Shown here piece after piece: positions 29,522 to 38,422 of a stretch of 64,000 nt of DNA (position 1 is the stretch's first letter; every line of letters starts with the position of its first letter). Both the position numbers and the translations under genes were made by a program. The DNA comes from Erysipelotrichaceae bacterium (GTDB taxonomy: Bacteria > Bacillota_I > Bacilli_A > Erysipelotrichales > Erysipelotrichaceae), in contig JAFYHT010000034.1 of NCBI GenBank assembly GCA_017539025.1, forward strand, positions 16,102 to 80,101. The letters run 5' to 3'. The notes beneath the pieces are model-generated. The model worked only from the letters and a program-made list of their open reading frames with translations. It did no database searches and was not told where the DNA came from.

Positions 29522-30213
29522 AATGGACTCTTCTTAATTATATTATATTTCCTAGGATATTTTAACGGTGTAGAACGGACTTTTCTGAAATATGAGATGA
29601 CTCTCTGATCGCCATTCATCAGATTCTCATCTTTGATGCTTTCGACATCAAAACCCATCGTTTCGATCGCCTTTGAAGCATTCTTTATCTCCAACCTTCC
29701 ATCCTTGCCTCTTAAACAGATGAAGTCGCCGCCTTTTTTCACCATAGCACCGCACACTTCGATCAGACCATTGAGATTGGAAACGGCCCTGGCCGTGACA
29801 TGATCATAGACTTCTCTATGTTTCAATGAGTGATCTTCGCCTCTTTCACAGATGACCTCGATATCTTTCAATCCCAATAATTCGATCAGCGAATTCAGGA
29901 ATACACATCTCTTCTGGATCGGCTCGATCAGATATACTTTCAGATCCGGAAAGACGATCTTGAGCACCACACCCGGAAAACCGGCTCCGCTGCCGATATC
30001 GGCCAGAGAACCATTCAGCTGCCCCTGATATGCCAGCAGAGAGTCATAGAAATGCTTATCCAGCACCTCTTCATACTCGGTGATCGCTGTCAGATTGATC
30101 TTTTCATTATATTCTTTCAGATATTTCGCATACTGATCCAGCTGATCTTTCATCCGATCAGTAAGAACGATGCCTCTTTGATGTAATGCTTCTTCAAAAT
30201 CCTTGAACATCAT
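29518..30213 (-). CDS. rsmG: 16S rRNA (guanine(527)-N7)-methyltransferase RsmG (GidB)
   Basis: A 231-residue methyltransferase modifying G527 (E. coli numbering) of 16S rRNA; loss gives low-level streptomycin resistance in other species. The SAM-binding motif is LADIGSGAGFPGVVL, with INLTAITEYEEVLDKHFYDSL before it and VTARAVSNLNGL later, all diagnostic. The start is set at the first ATG of an ATGATG pair (30213 or 30210). A longer in-frame reading from 30306 runs through the nadK terminator and is rejected. There is no Shine-Dalgarno sequence; TATAAT ends 6 bases before the first ATG. Confidence 0.94.
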   Translation of the reverse strand: MMFKDFEEALHQRGIVLTDRMKDQLDQYAKYLKEYNEKINLTAITEYEEVLDKHFYDSLLAYQGQLNGSLADIGSGAGFPGVVLKIVFPDLKVYLIEPIQKRCVFLNSLIELLGLKDIEVICERGEDHSLKHREVYDHVTARAVSNLNGLIEVCGAMVKKGGDFICLRGKDGRLEIKNASKAIETMGFDVESIKDENLMNGDQRVISYFRKVRSTPLKYPRKYNIIKKSPL

Positions 30214-30219
30214 AAAACC

Positions 30220-30225
30220 ATTATA
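30220..30225 (-). promoter_or_regulatory. -10 element of rsmG-noc-par operon, apparently leaderless
   Basis: A consensus TATAAT on the minus strand ends 6 bases before the ATG at 30213, downstream of the nadK terminator. The -35 region is weak. The position predicts transcription starting at the start codon itself. Confidence 0.55.
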
Positions 30226-30281
30226 CTTTATCCAGGCATCCTTCTGTGTGTAAATTTTCTCCCAGGGAAATAATATAAAAA

Positions 30282-30299
30282 GGTGTGATCGCTCACACC
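30282..30299 (-). terminator. Terminator of nfnS-nfnL-nadK operon
   Basis: A 7-bp perfect stem GGTGTGA / TCACACC with a GCGA tetraloop (GNRA type) on the minus strand, followed by TTTTTATATTATTT. It lies 10 bases after the nadK stop and isolates that operon from rsmG. Confidence 0.88.
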
Positions 30300-30309
30300 T
30301 CATCACTTC

Positions 30310-31071
30310 TTATTTCAGATACAGTTTCAGTCTCTGTTTTGCCTTCTTAAACAAGGCTTTGTGATCGAAATCACAGATATACGTTCCATCGCAATAGATC
30401 TTGGCGCTTTCATGATTCACCAGGACAGCCACTTCCCTTTCATCATCGATGACTCTCGAATAGATGTTCTTGTCATGGGCACAGATCGGCGTGACCGCAA
30501 AGACCTGGGCAGCCACATCCAACCTTGGTCCGGAAGCGGAAAGATTATAGGCTGTTGAACCGGTCGGCGTACAGATGATGACGCCATCTCCTCTGACTTC
30601 AAACTCTTCCTGACCTCTGATCTCCACATGAAGATCGACAGTCTTTCCAAAATCATCCTTGGAAACGACGATATCATTGACCGCATAATGAGTCTGTCCT
30701 TCGTGCTCAAAACTCAGTAAACTTCTTTCCGAAATCGAACACTTTTCAAAAACCTTCGTAAAATCTTCCAGTTCCTGATAAGACATCGCACAAAGATAAC
30801 CGAGTCTTCCGCTGTTGATGCCCAAAAGTGGTTTATCTGCCCTGATCGCAACCTTGGCAGCAGAGAGTAAAGCGCCATCTCCGCCTAAGGAAATGATCAG
30901 ATCGCTTTCTTCCGGCGAAAACAGACGATGGGATTCATTGCCATACAATAATCTGCTGGTATGATCGGAAACCGAACAGGTATAACCCTGTTTTGTCAAA
31001 AGCTCGATACAGTCGATCGCCTGCTTCTGCTGGATATCGGTAAAGTTGTTGGAACGGATATATATTTTCAT
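30310..31071 (-). CDS. nadK: NAD kinase
   Basis: A 253-residue NAD kinase making NADP from NAD with ATP or polyphosphate. The diagnostic LIISLGGDGALLSA motif has the catalytic aspartate D65, followed by LLGINSGRLGYLC, the ADGVIICTPTGSTAYNLSASGP-type motif (here GDGVIICTPTGSTAYN) and the beta-sandwich C-terminal half. It starts 4 bases after nfnL, so it forms one operon with the transhydrogenase-like NfnAB genes. The shared theme is NADP(H) supply. Confidence 0.96.
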   Translation of the reverse strand: MKIYIRSNNFTDIQQKQAIDCIELLTKQGYTCSVSDHTSRLLYGNESHRLFSPEESDLIISLGGDGALLSAAKVAIRADKPLLGINSGRLGYLCAMSYQELEDFTKVFEKCSISERSLLSFEHEGQTHYAVNDIVVSKDDFGKTVDLHVEIRGQEEFEVRGDGVIICTPTGSTAYNLSASGPRLDVAAQVFAVTPICAHDKNIYSRVIDDEREVAVLVNHESAKIYCDGTYICDFDHKALFKKAKQRLKLYLK

Positions 31072-31075
31072 AAGA

Positions 31076-32482
31076 TTACCTGTTTAAGTATTCGTCAATG
31101 CCCTGAGCTGCCTTCTTGCCGGCACCCATGGCGCTGATAACAGTCGCTGCACCAGTCACGGCATCGCCGCCCGCAAAGACGCCGTCTTTTGTCGTCATGG
31201 CTGCTTCATCGATGATGATGCCGCCTCTCTTGTTGACCTCAAGACCATCCGTCGTATTCTTGATCAGAGGATTTGGTGAAGTACCGATCGCCATGATGAC
31301 GGTATCCAGCTGTATCTCAAACTCGGAACCCTCAATGACAACAGGTCTTCTTCTGCCGGACTGATCCGGTTCGCCCAGTTCCATCTTCACGCATCTCATG
31401 CCTGTGACAAAACCGTTTTTCTCATCTCTTGGGTCATCCGGATTGTTGTATCCAAGGATCTCGACCGGATTGTGCAACAATAAGAATTCGATGCCTTCTT
31501 CCATGGCGTGTTCGACTTCTTCCTTCCTTGCCGGAAGTTCTTCCAGAGATCTTCTGTATACGATATAGACCTTATCGGCACCAAGTCTTAAAGCTGTTCT
31601 TGCCGCATCCATCGCAACGTTACCGCCGCCGACAACAGCCACCTTGCCGCCCTTCATGATCGGAGTGACAGGATCAGACAGATAAGACTTCATCAGATTG
31701 GATCTGGTGAGGAATTCATTTGCGGAATAGACACCCTTCAATGATTCGCCAGGGATATTCATGAAGTTAGGTAAGCCGGCACCACTGCCGACGAATACCG
31801 CTTCATATCCCATATCAAAGAGTTCATCGATGGTCAGAGTCTTGCCGATGACGACATTGGTTTGTACATCAACACCGAGTTTCTTTAAGGTATCGACTTC
31901 CTTTTCAACGATCCTCTTAGGAAGTCTGAATTCAGGGATGCCATAGACTAAGACACCGCCTGCCTTATGAAGTGCTTCAAAGACAGAAACACTGTAACCC
32001 TTCTTAGCCAGATCGCCTGCACAGGTCAATCCCGAAGGACCTGAACCAACGACAGCCACCTTATGGCCGTTTGATTCCGGCTTATTGATCACGACATCTT
32101 CCAGGGAGTTGTGATAATCGGCAACGTATCTTTCCAGTCTGCCGATACCGACAGGTTCAAAGCGGATGCCTAATGTACATTTGCTTTCACACTGGCTTTC
32201 CTGCGGACAGACCCTTCCGCAGACTGCCGGAAGAGATGAACTTAAGTTGATGATCTGGTAAGCTCCTTCAAAATCACCTTCCTTGATCCTTTCGATGAAA
32301 TCAGGGATGCGGATATTGACCGGACAGCCGGCAACACATGGTTCATTCTTGCAATGAAGACATCTTTTCGCTTCTTCAATTGCGATATCTCTTGTATAGC
32401 CTAATGCAACTTCATCAAAGTTATGAGCTCTGACTTCAGGAGCCTGTACAGGCATTTCATGTTTCTTTTCTACGATAGCCAT
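31076..32482 (-). CDS. NfnL/NfnB-type NADPH oxidoreductase, large subunit (GltD-like)
   Basis: A 468-residue flavoprotein homologous to the glutamate synthase small subunit. The N-terminal cysteine clusters (CLHCKNEPCVAGCPVNIRI and CGRVCPQESQCESKC) bind [4Fe-4S] centres; FAD- and NADP-binding motifs follow (VAVVGSGPSGLTCAGDLA, VAVVGGGNVAMDAART), and AIGTSPNPL near the end. Paired with 32482-33336 rather than with a GltB gene, it fits the large subunit of NADH-dependent reduced ferredoxin:NADP oxidoreductase (NfnAB/NfnSL). The start shares one base with the partner stop (TAATG). Confidence 0.9.
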   Translation of the reverse strand: MAIVEKKHEMPVQAPEVRAHNFDEVALGYTRDIAIEEAKRCLHCKNEPCVAGCPVNIRIPDFIERIKEGDFEGAYQIINLSSSLPAVCGRVCPQESQCESKCTLGIRFEPVGIGRLERYVADYHNSLEDVVINKPESNGHKVAVVGSGPSGLTCAGDLAKKGYSVSVFEALHKAGGVLVYGIPEFRLPKRIVEKEVDTLKKLGVDVQTNVVIGKTLTIDELFDMGYEAVFVGSGAGLPNFMNIPGESLKGVYSANEFLTRSNLMKSYLSDPVTPIMKGGKVAVVGGGNVAMDAARTALRLGADKVYIVYRRSLEELPARKEEVEHAMEEGIEFLLLHNPVEILGYNNPDDPRDEKNGFVTGMRCVKMELGEPDQSGRRRPVVIEGSEFEIQLDTVIMAIGTSPNPLIKNTTDGLEVNKRGGIIIDEAAMTTKDGVFAGGDAVTGAATVISAMGAGKKAAQGIDEYLNR

Positions 32483-33336
32483 TACTGAGCCTCCTTCTTA
32501 AACAGGTTGCATGTTTCTTCATGCGCATGTCTTTCAAATCCCATATACATCCTGTTTCTGGACATCGCCTCATCAAAGTCTACTTCATAGCCGTTGAAAT
32601 CAGGTCCATCCACACAGGCAAACTTCGTCACTTTCTTGCCTTCCTGGTTCAAAGTCAGTCTGCAACATCCACACATGCCCGTGCCATCGATCATGATCGG
32701 ATTCATGGAAACGGTGACAGGTACATCAAATGGTTTCGCAGTCAGTACGACGAACTTCATCATGATCAGCGGTCCGATCGTGATGATCTCATCGAATCTC
32801 TCGCCATTCTCCAGCATTTCCTTCAAAGGGACTGTGACATTGCCATGTCTGCCATAGGAGCCATCATCCGTCATGACAAAGAGTCGATCAGAACACTCCT
32901 TGAATTCATCTTCCAGTATGAGGATATCTTTATTCCTGAAACCGATGATCGAGGTTACTTCCGCACCTAATCTGTGGAATTCCTGTGCTACCGGCATGGC
33001 GATCGCACAACCGACGCCGCCACCGACGATACAGACTTTCTTCTTGCCCTCTGTCTTTGTCGCTTCCCCTAAAGGACCGACAAAATCAGAGATATACTCT
33101 CCTTCATTCTTGTGATTGAGCTTTTCTGTCGTTGCACCGACGATCTGGAAAATGATCTTGACTGCGCCTGTTTCCTTATTGGTGCCGGCAACAGTCAAAG
33201 GGATTCTTTCTCCTTCCTCATCAACTCTCAAAATGATGAACTGGCCCGGTCTTGCCTTATTGGCAACAAGCGGAGCAGAGATCTCCATCTGAGTCACAGT
33301 AGAATTGAGTGGTTTCTTACTCAGGATCCTATACAT
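32482..33336 (-). CDS. NfnS/NfnA-type ferredoxin-NADP reductase subunit
   Basis: A 284-residue subunit of the ferredoxin-NADP reductase-like (DHOD/PyrK) family. The FAD domain has ARPGQFIILRVDEEGERIPLT; the NAD domain starts VCIVGGGVGCAIAMP; a [2Fe-2S] cluster is expected at the C-terminal CGCCR with flanking cysteines (GTGMCGCCRLTLNQ, then FACVDGPDF). With the GltD-like subunit it forms NfnAB, which couples ferredoxin and NADH oxidation to NADP reduction by electron bifurcation. It is the first gene of nfnS-nfnL-nadK, with AGGAGTT before the ATG. Confidence 0.9.
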   Translation of the reverse strand: MYRILSKKPLNSTVTQMEISAPLVANKARPGQFIILRVDEEGERIPLTVAGTNKETGAVKIIFQIVGATTEKLNHKNEGEYISDFVGPLGEATKTEGKKKVCIVGGGVGCAIAMPVAQEFHRLGAEVTSIIGFRNKDILILEDEFKECSDRLFVMTDDGSYGRHGNVTVPLKEMLENGERFDEIITIGPLIMMKFVVLTAKPFDVPVTVSMNPIMIDGTGMCGCCRLTLNQEGKKVTKFACVDGPDFNGYEVDFDEAMSRNRMYMGFERHAHEETCNLFKKEAQ

Positions 33337-33533
33337 AGATAACTCCTTTCATTGTTTTCCTTCCATCTTTATTTTACAGAATATGTCAATATCCTTGTTT
33401 ATCCTGTTTTTCACTTTTCATTATATTTGAGTCCTTTTATCTATCAAGCATAGATATCAATTTAGTAAAGATATTCCTTTTTGGTAATGATTCAATCAAT
33501 GCGATACGTAATTATGTTCCAAAACTGATACTG

Positions 33534-33569
33534 TTTGCGTAAGATTTAAACATATGATATCATATGTTT
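33534..33569 (+). promoter_or_regulatory. Promoter with perfect 22-bp palindromic operator
   Basis: TTGCGT (33535-33540), a 17-bp spacer and TATCAT (33558-33563) form the likely promoter. The -10 lies inside a perfect 22-bp palindrome at 33548-33569 with half-site AAACATATGAT and its exact inverse. This is an ideal autoregulatory site for the ribbon-helix-helix-like N-terminus of the gene that follows. Confidence 0.65.
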
Positions 33570-33585
33570 GAAAGGAGGACTCGTC

Positions 33586-34041
33586 ATGGCTTTTAATCAA
33601 AAAGAATACATTAATTCATATAATAAGAAAAATTACAAAATGTATCAGTTCAGAGTAAAGCACAGCGAATCAGAAGTAATCGATTATCTTGATCACTTGA
33701 ATGATAGAAACAGTTATCTATTGTCTCTTATCAGAAAAGAAATATATCATGATATCTATACGATCAAACAGATCAAAACGATCATCAAACCGATAATGAA
33801 AGAATTCGGAATCAATGATATTTATCTGTTTGGCTCATATGCTCGAGGAGAAGCAAACATCAACAGCGATATCGACATCTACTGCGAAAAAGGAAATGTC
33901 AGAACTTTATTAGATCATTCGATGTTACTAGATGAATTGAAAGAAGCACTGAACAGAGAAGTCGATCTGGTATTTGAAACATCAGATATGGATGAGTTCT
34001 TCAAAGCTCAGATCATGGAGGATATGATCAAACTCTGTTAA
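33586..34041 (+). CDS. Nucleotidyltransferase (MNT-type) with ribbon-helix-helix-like N-terminus
   Basis: A 151-residue fusion. Residues about 1-52 (YKMYQFRVKHSESEVIDYLD and following NSYLLSLIRKEI) resemble the short DNA-binding domains of plasmid and ICE proteins of the ribbon-helix-helix type. Residues about 60-150 are a minimal nucleotidyltransferase with G83-S84, D95 and D97 (GSYARGE, then SDIDIY) and a third acidic D127 (REVDLVF). MNT proteins usually serve as antitoxins to HEPN toxins by adenylylating them, but no HEPN gene adjoins. The ATG at 33586 follows AAAGGAGG by 7 bases. A perfect palindrome overlaps the promoter. Confidence 0.8.
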   Translation: MAFNQKEYINSYNKKNYKMYQFRVKHSESEVIDYLDHLNDRNSYLLSLIRKEIYHDIYTIKQIKTIIKPIMKEFGINDIYLFGSYARGEANINSDIDIYCEKGNVRTLLDHSMLLDELKEALNREVDLVFETSDMDEFFKAQIMEDMIKLC

Positions 34042-34063
34042 AAACAACAAACAAAAACACAAA

Positions 34064-34100
34064 AATAACCCTTACAGATAATCAGATCGTAAGGGCTATT
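34064..34100. terminator. Bidirectional terminator
   Basis: A 12-bp stem with one mismatch (AATAACCCTTAC at 64-75 of the 34-kb block, pairing with GTAAGGGCTATT at 34089-34100) lies between convergent genes. T runs follow on both strands, so it can end both the nucleotidyltransferase transcript and the glycosidase operon. Confidence 0.82.
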
Positions 34101-34126
34101 TTCATATAAAATTACTTGAACTTTTT

Positions 34127-35446
34127 TTATAATCCCGCTCCGTTTGTCTCAATGATCTTCTTATACTCCCAGGCAGAATCTTTTATGATCCTTCTTCCTG
34201 AATCGAAATCGACATAGACCAATCCGAAACGGGGATCGTATCCTTCGGCCCATTCAAAGTTATCCATGATCGACCAATGTTGGTAACCGATGACAGGGAT
34301 ACCTTCATTCATCGCTTTTTTAAGCTGTCCCAGATAGCGATAGATGAAGTCTGTTCTTTGCGGATCATGAACTTTATCATCCAAAGAAACAGAATCATTT
34401 AACGATACACCATTCTCTGTGATCATGATCGGTAAGCCATAGCGTTCATAGATGAAACGAAGGTTCCAGTACATCACTCTTTCATCAATGACCCAGCCCA
34501 ACGAATTTTTCGCAATCCCCGGAGAAGGAACTTGCGATCCTTTTCCCCAGCTGGAATAATTGAAAGAAGTATAGATATTCAGGCCCATGAAATCAAGTGG
34601 CTGACAGATCTCTATCATATCCTTTTCATGAGATGCATAGATCCCATATGCCTTGACAGGCTTGCCAAGAATGATCGGATCCATCCACCAGCGATTGGAC
34701 ATGAGCCCGTTATCGCTTTCTACACTCATTCTTCTTGCCTTTTCGATTTCATCAGGATCTTCAGTTTTTGGAATGAACGCACCTGAAGAAAAAGCGATAC
34801 CGACTTTTGGAGTCTTTTTTGCGTACTTTCTGATGGCCTTCAGAGCTTCACCATGCGCCAACATGCAGTTGCGTGTCAGTTTTGAAAGCGCAAGATAGTT
34901 ACGCTTGAATGGCGCATGTTCACCCTGCATATAACCATTCATGATGAAACAGGCCGGTTCATTGATGGTCATCCACCAGCTGACCCGATCGGAAAGCCTA
35001 TCCACAACGATTTTTGTGTATTCCTTAAATAATGGAATGATCTTTTCCGACATCCATCCGCCTTTTTCATATACCCATAACGGCATATCCCAGTGGTAGA
35101 TCGTGACAAGGGGTTCGATATCTGCTTTGATCAGTTCATCTACGAGATCCGAATAAAAGGAAATCCCTTTTTCATTGACCTTTCCTTCTTCAGGCATCAC
35201 ACGTGACCAGCTGATGGAAAAGCGATAGGATTTTAATCCCAGTTCTTTCATCATTTTGACATCTTCTCTGAAATGATGATAGTGATCACTTGCTATATGG
35301 CAATCTTCGCCGTTTCTGATCTTCTTCTTTGGCGCGATGTCCCATATGCTTGGGCTTCGTCCGTCTTCATTCCATGCACCTTCGATCTGAGCAGCCGAAG
35401 AAGCTGCACCCCAGAGAAAGTCTTTCGGAAATATCGTCTTATCCAT
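34127..35446 (-). CDS. Beta-glucosidase/beta-galactosidase-type GH1 enzyme
   Basis: A 439-residue GH1 enzyme of the beta-glucosidase A type acting on unphosphorylated glycosides. The N-terminal FLWGAASSAAQIEGAW signature is intact, acid/base E163 is in TINEPACF and nucleophile E344 in ITENGVS; WSIMDNFEWAEGYDPRFGLVYVDF is typical of the non-phospho subgroup. No signal peptide. The ATG at 35446 is chosen because it lies 8 bases after GGAGG; the ATG two codons earlier is too close. It is the last gene of the GPH-GH2-GH3-GH39-GH43-GH1 operon. Confidence 0.93.
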   Translation of the reverse strand: MDKTIFPKDFLWGAASSAAQIEGAWNEDGRSPSIWDIAPKKKIRNGEDCHIASDHYHHFREDVKMMKELGLKSYRFSISWSRVMPEEGKVNEKGISFYSDLVDELIKADIEPLVTIYHWDMPLWVYEKGGWMSEKIIPLFKEYTKIVVDRLSDRVSWWMTINEPACFIMNGYMQGEHAPFKRNYLALSKLTRNCMLAHGEALKAIRKYAKKTPKVGIAFSSGAFIPKTEDPDEIEKARRMSVESDNGLMSNRWWMDPIILGKPVKAYGIYASHEKDMIEICQPLDFMGLNIYTSFNYSSWGKGSQVPSPGIAKNSLGWVIDERVMYWNLRFIYERYGLPIMITENGVSLNDSVSLDDKVHDPQRTDFIYRYLGQLKKAMNEGIPVIGYQHWSIMDNFEWAEGYDPRFGLVYVDFDSGRRIIKDSAWEYKKIIETNGAGL

Positions 35447-35448
35447 GA

Positions 35449-36876
35449 TCATGCCTCCTTAAAACAAAATGATCTGATATCCAGCTTTCCGGATAATAAT
35501 TCAAAAGTCAGGGTCTCTTTTTCACCACCTGAAAGCGGTGCTGAAAAATGATCATCCAGAACTCTTCCATTCACGGCAAGCACACCATTACCCGTGTAAT
35601 CAACTGTGATCGATCCCGTATTCCTGAGATCGAAATACTTATAGACTGCCTTGGTTTCTGCTGTCAGATCAACGAGGATCGTTTCATTGTTTCTTTCTGC
35701 AATCCGAGGCATCTTCTGTTGTTTTCCAAGACCCAGGCTGATCGGTTTGGCTGTGATGAGATTACAACATATGGCGGCAGGATAAGTACCGATGCCCGGA
35801 AGAGCTTTTCCATACAGCCCCTGTGAAGTGATCTCCACCTGTCTGATCGTTCCATCTTCTTCAATGGAAATCGGTTCTCCGCAAGCCTGACGGGAAAAAT
35901 CCGTATTGTTGGTACAACGATGATAAAAGATATAGGATTGCCCATTGATGTATTCGATCCCGCCATGTATGGTGCCGGAATTGTTTTTCGGACTCCTGTT
36001 TCCCTGATAACCCAGATCACTGTTGGAAACGATCACTCCGCGATAGACAAAGCCTCTGTCGGGATACTTTGAAGTCGCATAAGCCAGTTCGTTATTCTCG
36101 CCAGATGAATAGACCAGGTAATACAAGTCGTTGAATTTCCGGATGCTGGCAGCCTCGTAGAAAGGGTGATGATACAGTTCACTGTTCTTTGCTGCTGTTG
36201 TCTTGCTGTCAAGAACAGCCTTAGGCTTTGTCTTTACCGTCATCATATCCTCTTCCAGTTCCACAACGGCACAGGAGAGGATACTGGGTCTGCTTTCTTT
36301 GATCTGTTTCAGTGTACGATTGCAGAGCTTTGAAAGTACGAATTCATAAAGCGGCTTCAGGATACGAGACCTGAAATCTCTACCAAGACCCCAGCCGTAA
36401 TAGAACCAGATACGCCCGTTATCATTCAATACGGCCGGATCGTTCGTCAGATAATCCAGTACAGGTCTTCCATCCGGATAGCGGATATCACCAAGATAAT
36501 CAAAAGGACCCTCCGGTCTGTCTGAAACGGCGACAGACATCGGCCCGAAAGCATCGGTATCCGGCCCTGCAGCGAAATAATAGAGATAGTATCTTCCATC
36601 GTTTCCCTGCACACAATCCGGTGCATAGAGATCAACGAGCTTTCCATCCTTGCAACGCGGATCCTGGCTTTTGCGATACGCCACTCCATGACAGGTCCAA
36701 TCCGAAAGGTCATTCACCGGTGCAGACCATACGGTATAATCTTCCACACAGAATCGATCAGAAGCTGCTTTGTCATGGCTTCCGTAAAGATATACTCTAT
36801 CGCCGAATACATGAGGCTCTCCATCCGGAACATATTCCCATAAGGGAAGAAAAGGATTTGAAACGATCTGTTTCAT
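35449..36876 (-). CDS. GH43-type glycosidase (arabinofuranosidase/xylosidase family)
   Basis: A 475-residue enzyme whose N-terminal about 320 residues form a five-bladed propeller of family 43: EPHVFGDRVYLYGSHD, LYAPDCVQGNDGRYYLYYF, a central TNDPAVL and FYEAASIRKFNDLYYLVYS, the last with the probable acid glutamate. The C-terminal about 130 residues look like a beta-sandwich accessory domain. Specificity is likely alpha-L-arabinofuranoside or beta-xyloside, consistent with the GH39 neighbour. It overlaps the GH39 gene by 4 bases and ends 2 bases before the GH1 start. Confidence 0.85.
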   Translation of the reverse strand: MKQIVSNPFLPLWEYVPDGEPHVFGDRVYLYGSHDKAASDRFCVEDYTVWSAPVNDLSDWTCHGVAYRKSQDPRCKDGKLVDLYAPDCVQGNDGRYYLYYFAAGPDTDAFGPMSVAVSDRPEGPFDYLGDIRYPDGRPVLDYLTNDPAVLNDNGRIWFYYGWGLGRDFRSRILKPLYEFVLSKLCNRTLKQIKESRPSILSCAVVELEEDMMTVKTKPKAVLDSKTTAAKNSELYHHPFYEAASIRKFNDLYYLVYSSGENNELAYATSKYPDRGFVYRGVIVSNSDLGYQGNRSPKNNSGTIHGGIEYINGQSYIFYHRCTNNTDFSRQACGEPISIEEDGTIRQVEITSQGLYGKALPGIGTYPAAICCNLITAKPISLGLGKQQKMPRIAERNNETILVDLTAETKAVYKYFDLRNTGSITVDYTGNGVLAVNGRVLDDHFSAPLSGGEKETLTFELLSGKLDIRSFCFKEA

Positions 36877-38420
36877 GATCTCGCCTTCGCTGTGATCAGT
36901 ACTACATCATTGCTGGAAAGTGAAACTTTAAATCTGCTTTCTCCATCAACATTTTCAAAAGCCAAAGGCTCAGCAGTCAGCTTCGTCCTTTCCCTGATCT
37001 CTTTTACCTGAGCTCTTGTCAGATTATCCAAAGAACCCATCTTTATCCACAGATCCTTTGGATTGCAATGCGTATCATCAATGCGTTGGATCATCACTTC
37101 TTCCGTTTCAAAATCCAATGCGAGATCGATATCATAATTTCTGTTTTCATAATAATCACCGCTTTGAGGAGTCATCAGGATCTGTATGTTTTTGCCATCT
37201 GTAAACACCCCGCAATCCACATCACCGGTATCCGGAATGGAAAGACGGGTCGGATAGAGTTGTGAAAGCATCTTGAAAGCCCAGAAATTCGGCTTTGGGA
37301 TCCCATCATTGGAAACGATACCGAAAGAACCGACAAAAGGCTTTGGAAGCATGAACTGCTCTTCAAACAGATCTGAGCAGCACCAGAACATATATGCATC
37401 AGCACTTCCATCCAGATCCAGACAGCTTTTCACTGCAAAAGCTGCAGAATACTTTTCATCATGAACAGGTGAGCCAAAGACAGCCATGGAATTCCATTCG
37501 GTGATAAACAAAGGCTTATCACCGATCTGCTTTTTCGCTTCTTTGTCCATTCTTGCCAAAGTGCCCTTTTCCCAACGCTTCGCATCCTCCGGCAGGAAAA
37601 ACATATCGGTCATGGCCTCGCTGAGCGTTTTCTTGTTTTTCACGGCATTCCTGGATGCAGAAAACATGTGCTTCACATTATTCAGATTGATGAAGTTGCC
37701 AAACGCATCACCGGGATAGTGATGGGTGGAAACAAAATCACAAGGCACATCATTCTTTTCACAGAAATCCAGAAACTCCTTCAGCCATTTACAAGCACTG
37801 GTAGATGGACCGCCTACACGCAGATTTTCATCTTCTTTCTTGATTGCCCTGACGGTAGCCTCATACAAACGGAAATAATCCTTCTGAGTGCCGGCAAAGA
37901 AACACGAAAGATCCGGTTCATTCCATACCTCGAAATACCAGCTCTCTATCTCTTGCTTCCCATATCGATTCAGAAGGAAACGGATAAAGGCTCGGATATA
38001 ATCTGCCCACTCGTCCAGAGATCTTGGCATAGTGATATTCGGATCATAGGCAAGGCCGAGTTTCTTTCCTTTTGCGAGAGCTGATGGCATGAAAGACAGT
38101 TCCACAAAAGGCTTTACGCCGCAGTCAAGCAGATTGTCATAGACATGTCCAACCTGACGGAAGTTGATCTCTGAGATCTTGTTTTTTCCGGGAACCGAAG
38201 AAAACATCCGGCAGTCTCCCATGCGCTGATATGTCAGCATGTCATCATCCAAGATCCCATGACAGCGGATATAACGGATGCCAAGCTCATCATGCGCCAG
38301 TTTGATGTGTTCGATCACATCTGTTCTGTGAAGCAGATAGGCATGACAGTTCCCTAAACCAAACTGCCAGGAATAATCCGTCGGTCTTCCTTTTTCTTTT
38401 CTGTTGATCCTGATCTCCAT
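36873..38420 (-). CDS. GH39 beta-xylosidase-type enzyme
   Basis: A 515-residue cytoplasmic glycosidase with the GH39 plan: a TIM barrel, residues about 20-370, then a beta-sandwich. Acid/base E168 is in WYFEVWNEPDLS and nucleophile E308 in KPLFITEWNSM; both motifs are diagnostic. Family members release xylose from xylo-oligosaccharides. The start lies 2 bases after the GH3 stop, and the end overlaps the GH43 gene by ATGA. No signal peptide, so it works on imported oligosaccharides. Confidence 0.92.
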   Translation of the reverse strand: MEIRINRKEKGRPTDYSWQFGLGNCHAYLLHRTDVIEHIKLAHDELGIRYIRCHGILDDDMLTYQRMGDCRMFSSVPGKNKISEINFRQVGHVYDNLLDCGVKPFVELSFMPSALAKGKKLGLAYDPNITMPRSLDEWADYIRAFIRFLLNRYGKQEIESWYFEVWNEPDLSCFFAGTQKDYFRLYEATVRAIKKEDENLRVGGPSTSACKWLKEFLDFCEKNDVPCDFVSTHHYPGDAFGNFINLNNVKHMFSASRNAVKNKKTLSEAMTDMFFLPEDAKRWEKGTLARMDKEAKKQIGDKPLFITEWNSMAVFGSPVHDEKYSAAFAVKSCLDLDGSADAYMFWCCSDLFEEQFMLPKPFVGSFGIVSNDGIPKPNFWAFKMLSQLYPTRLSIPDTGDVDCGVFTDGKNIQILMTPQSGDYYENRNYDIDLALDFETEEVMIQRIDDTHCNPKDLWIKMGSLDNLTRAQVKEIRERTKLTAEPLAFENVDGESRFKVSLSSNDVVLITAKARS

Positions 38421-38422
38421 TT

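Noticed and set aside
30256..30270. Sequence resembling a Noc-binding site (TTTCCC...GGGA)
   Set aside because: The two half sites are separated by an extra central base and one half is imperfect, so it does not fit the published palindrome.
30214..30306. Longer rsmG start at 30306
   Set aside because: It runs through the nadK terminator hairpin and has no family homology or ribosome site.
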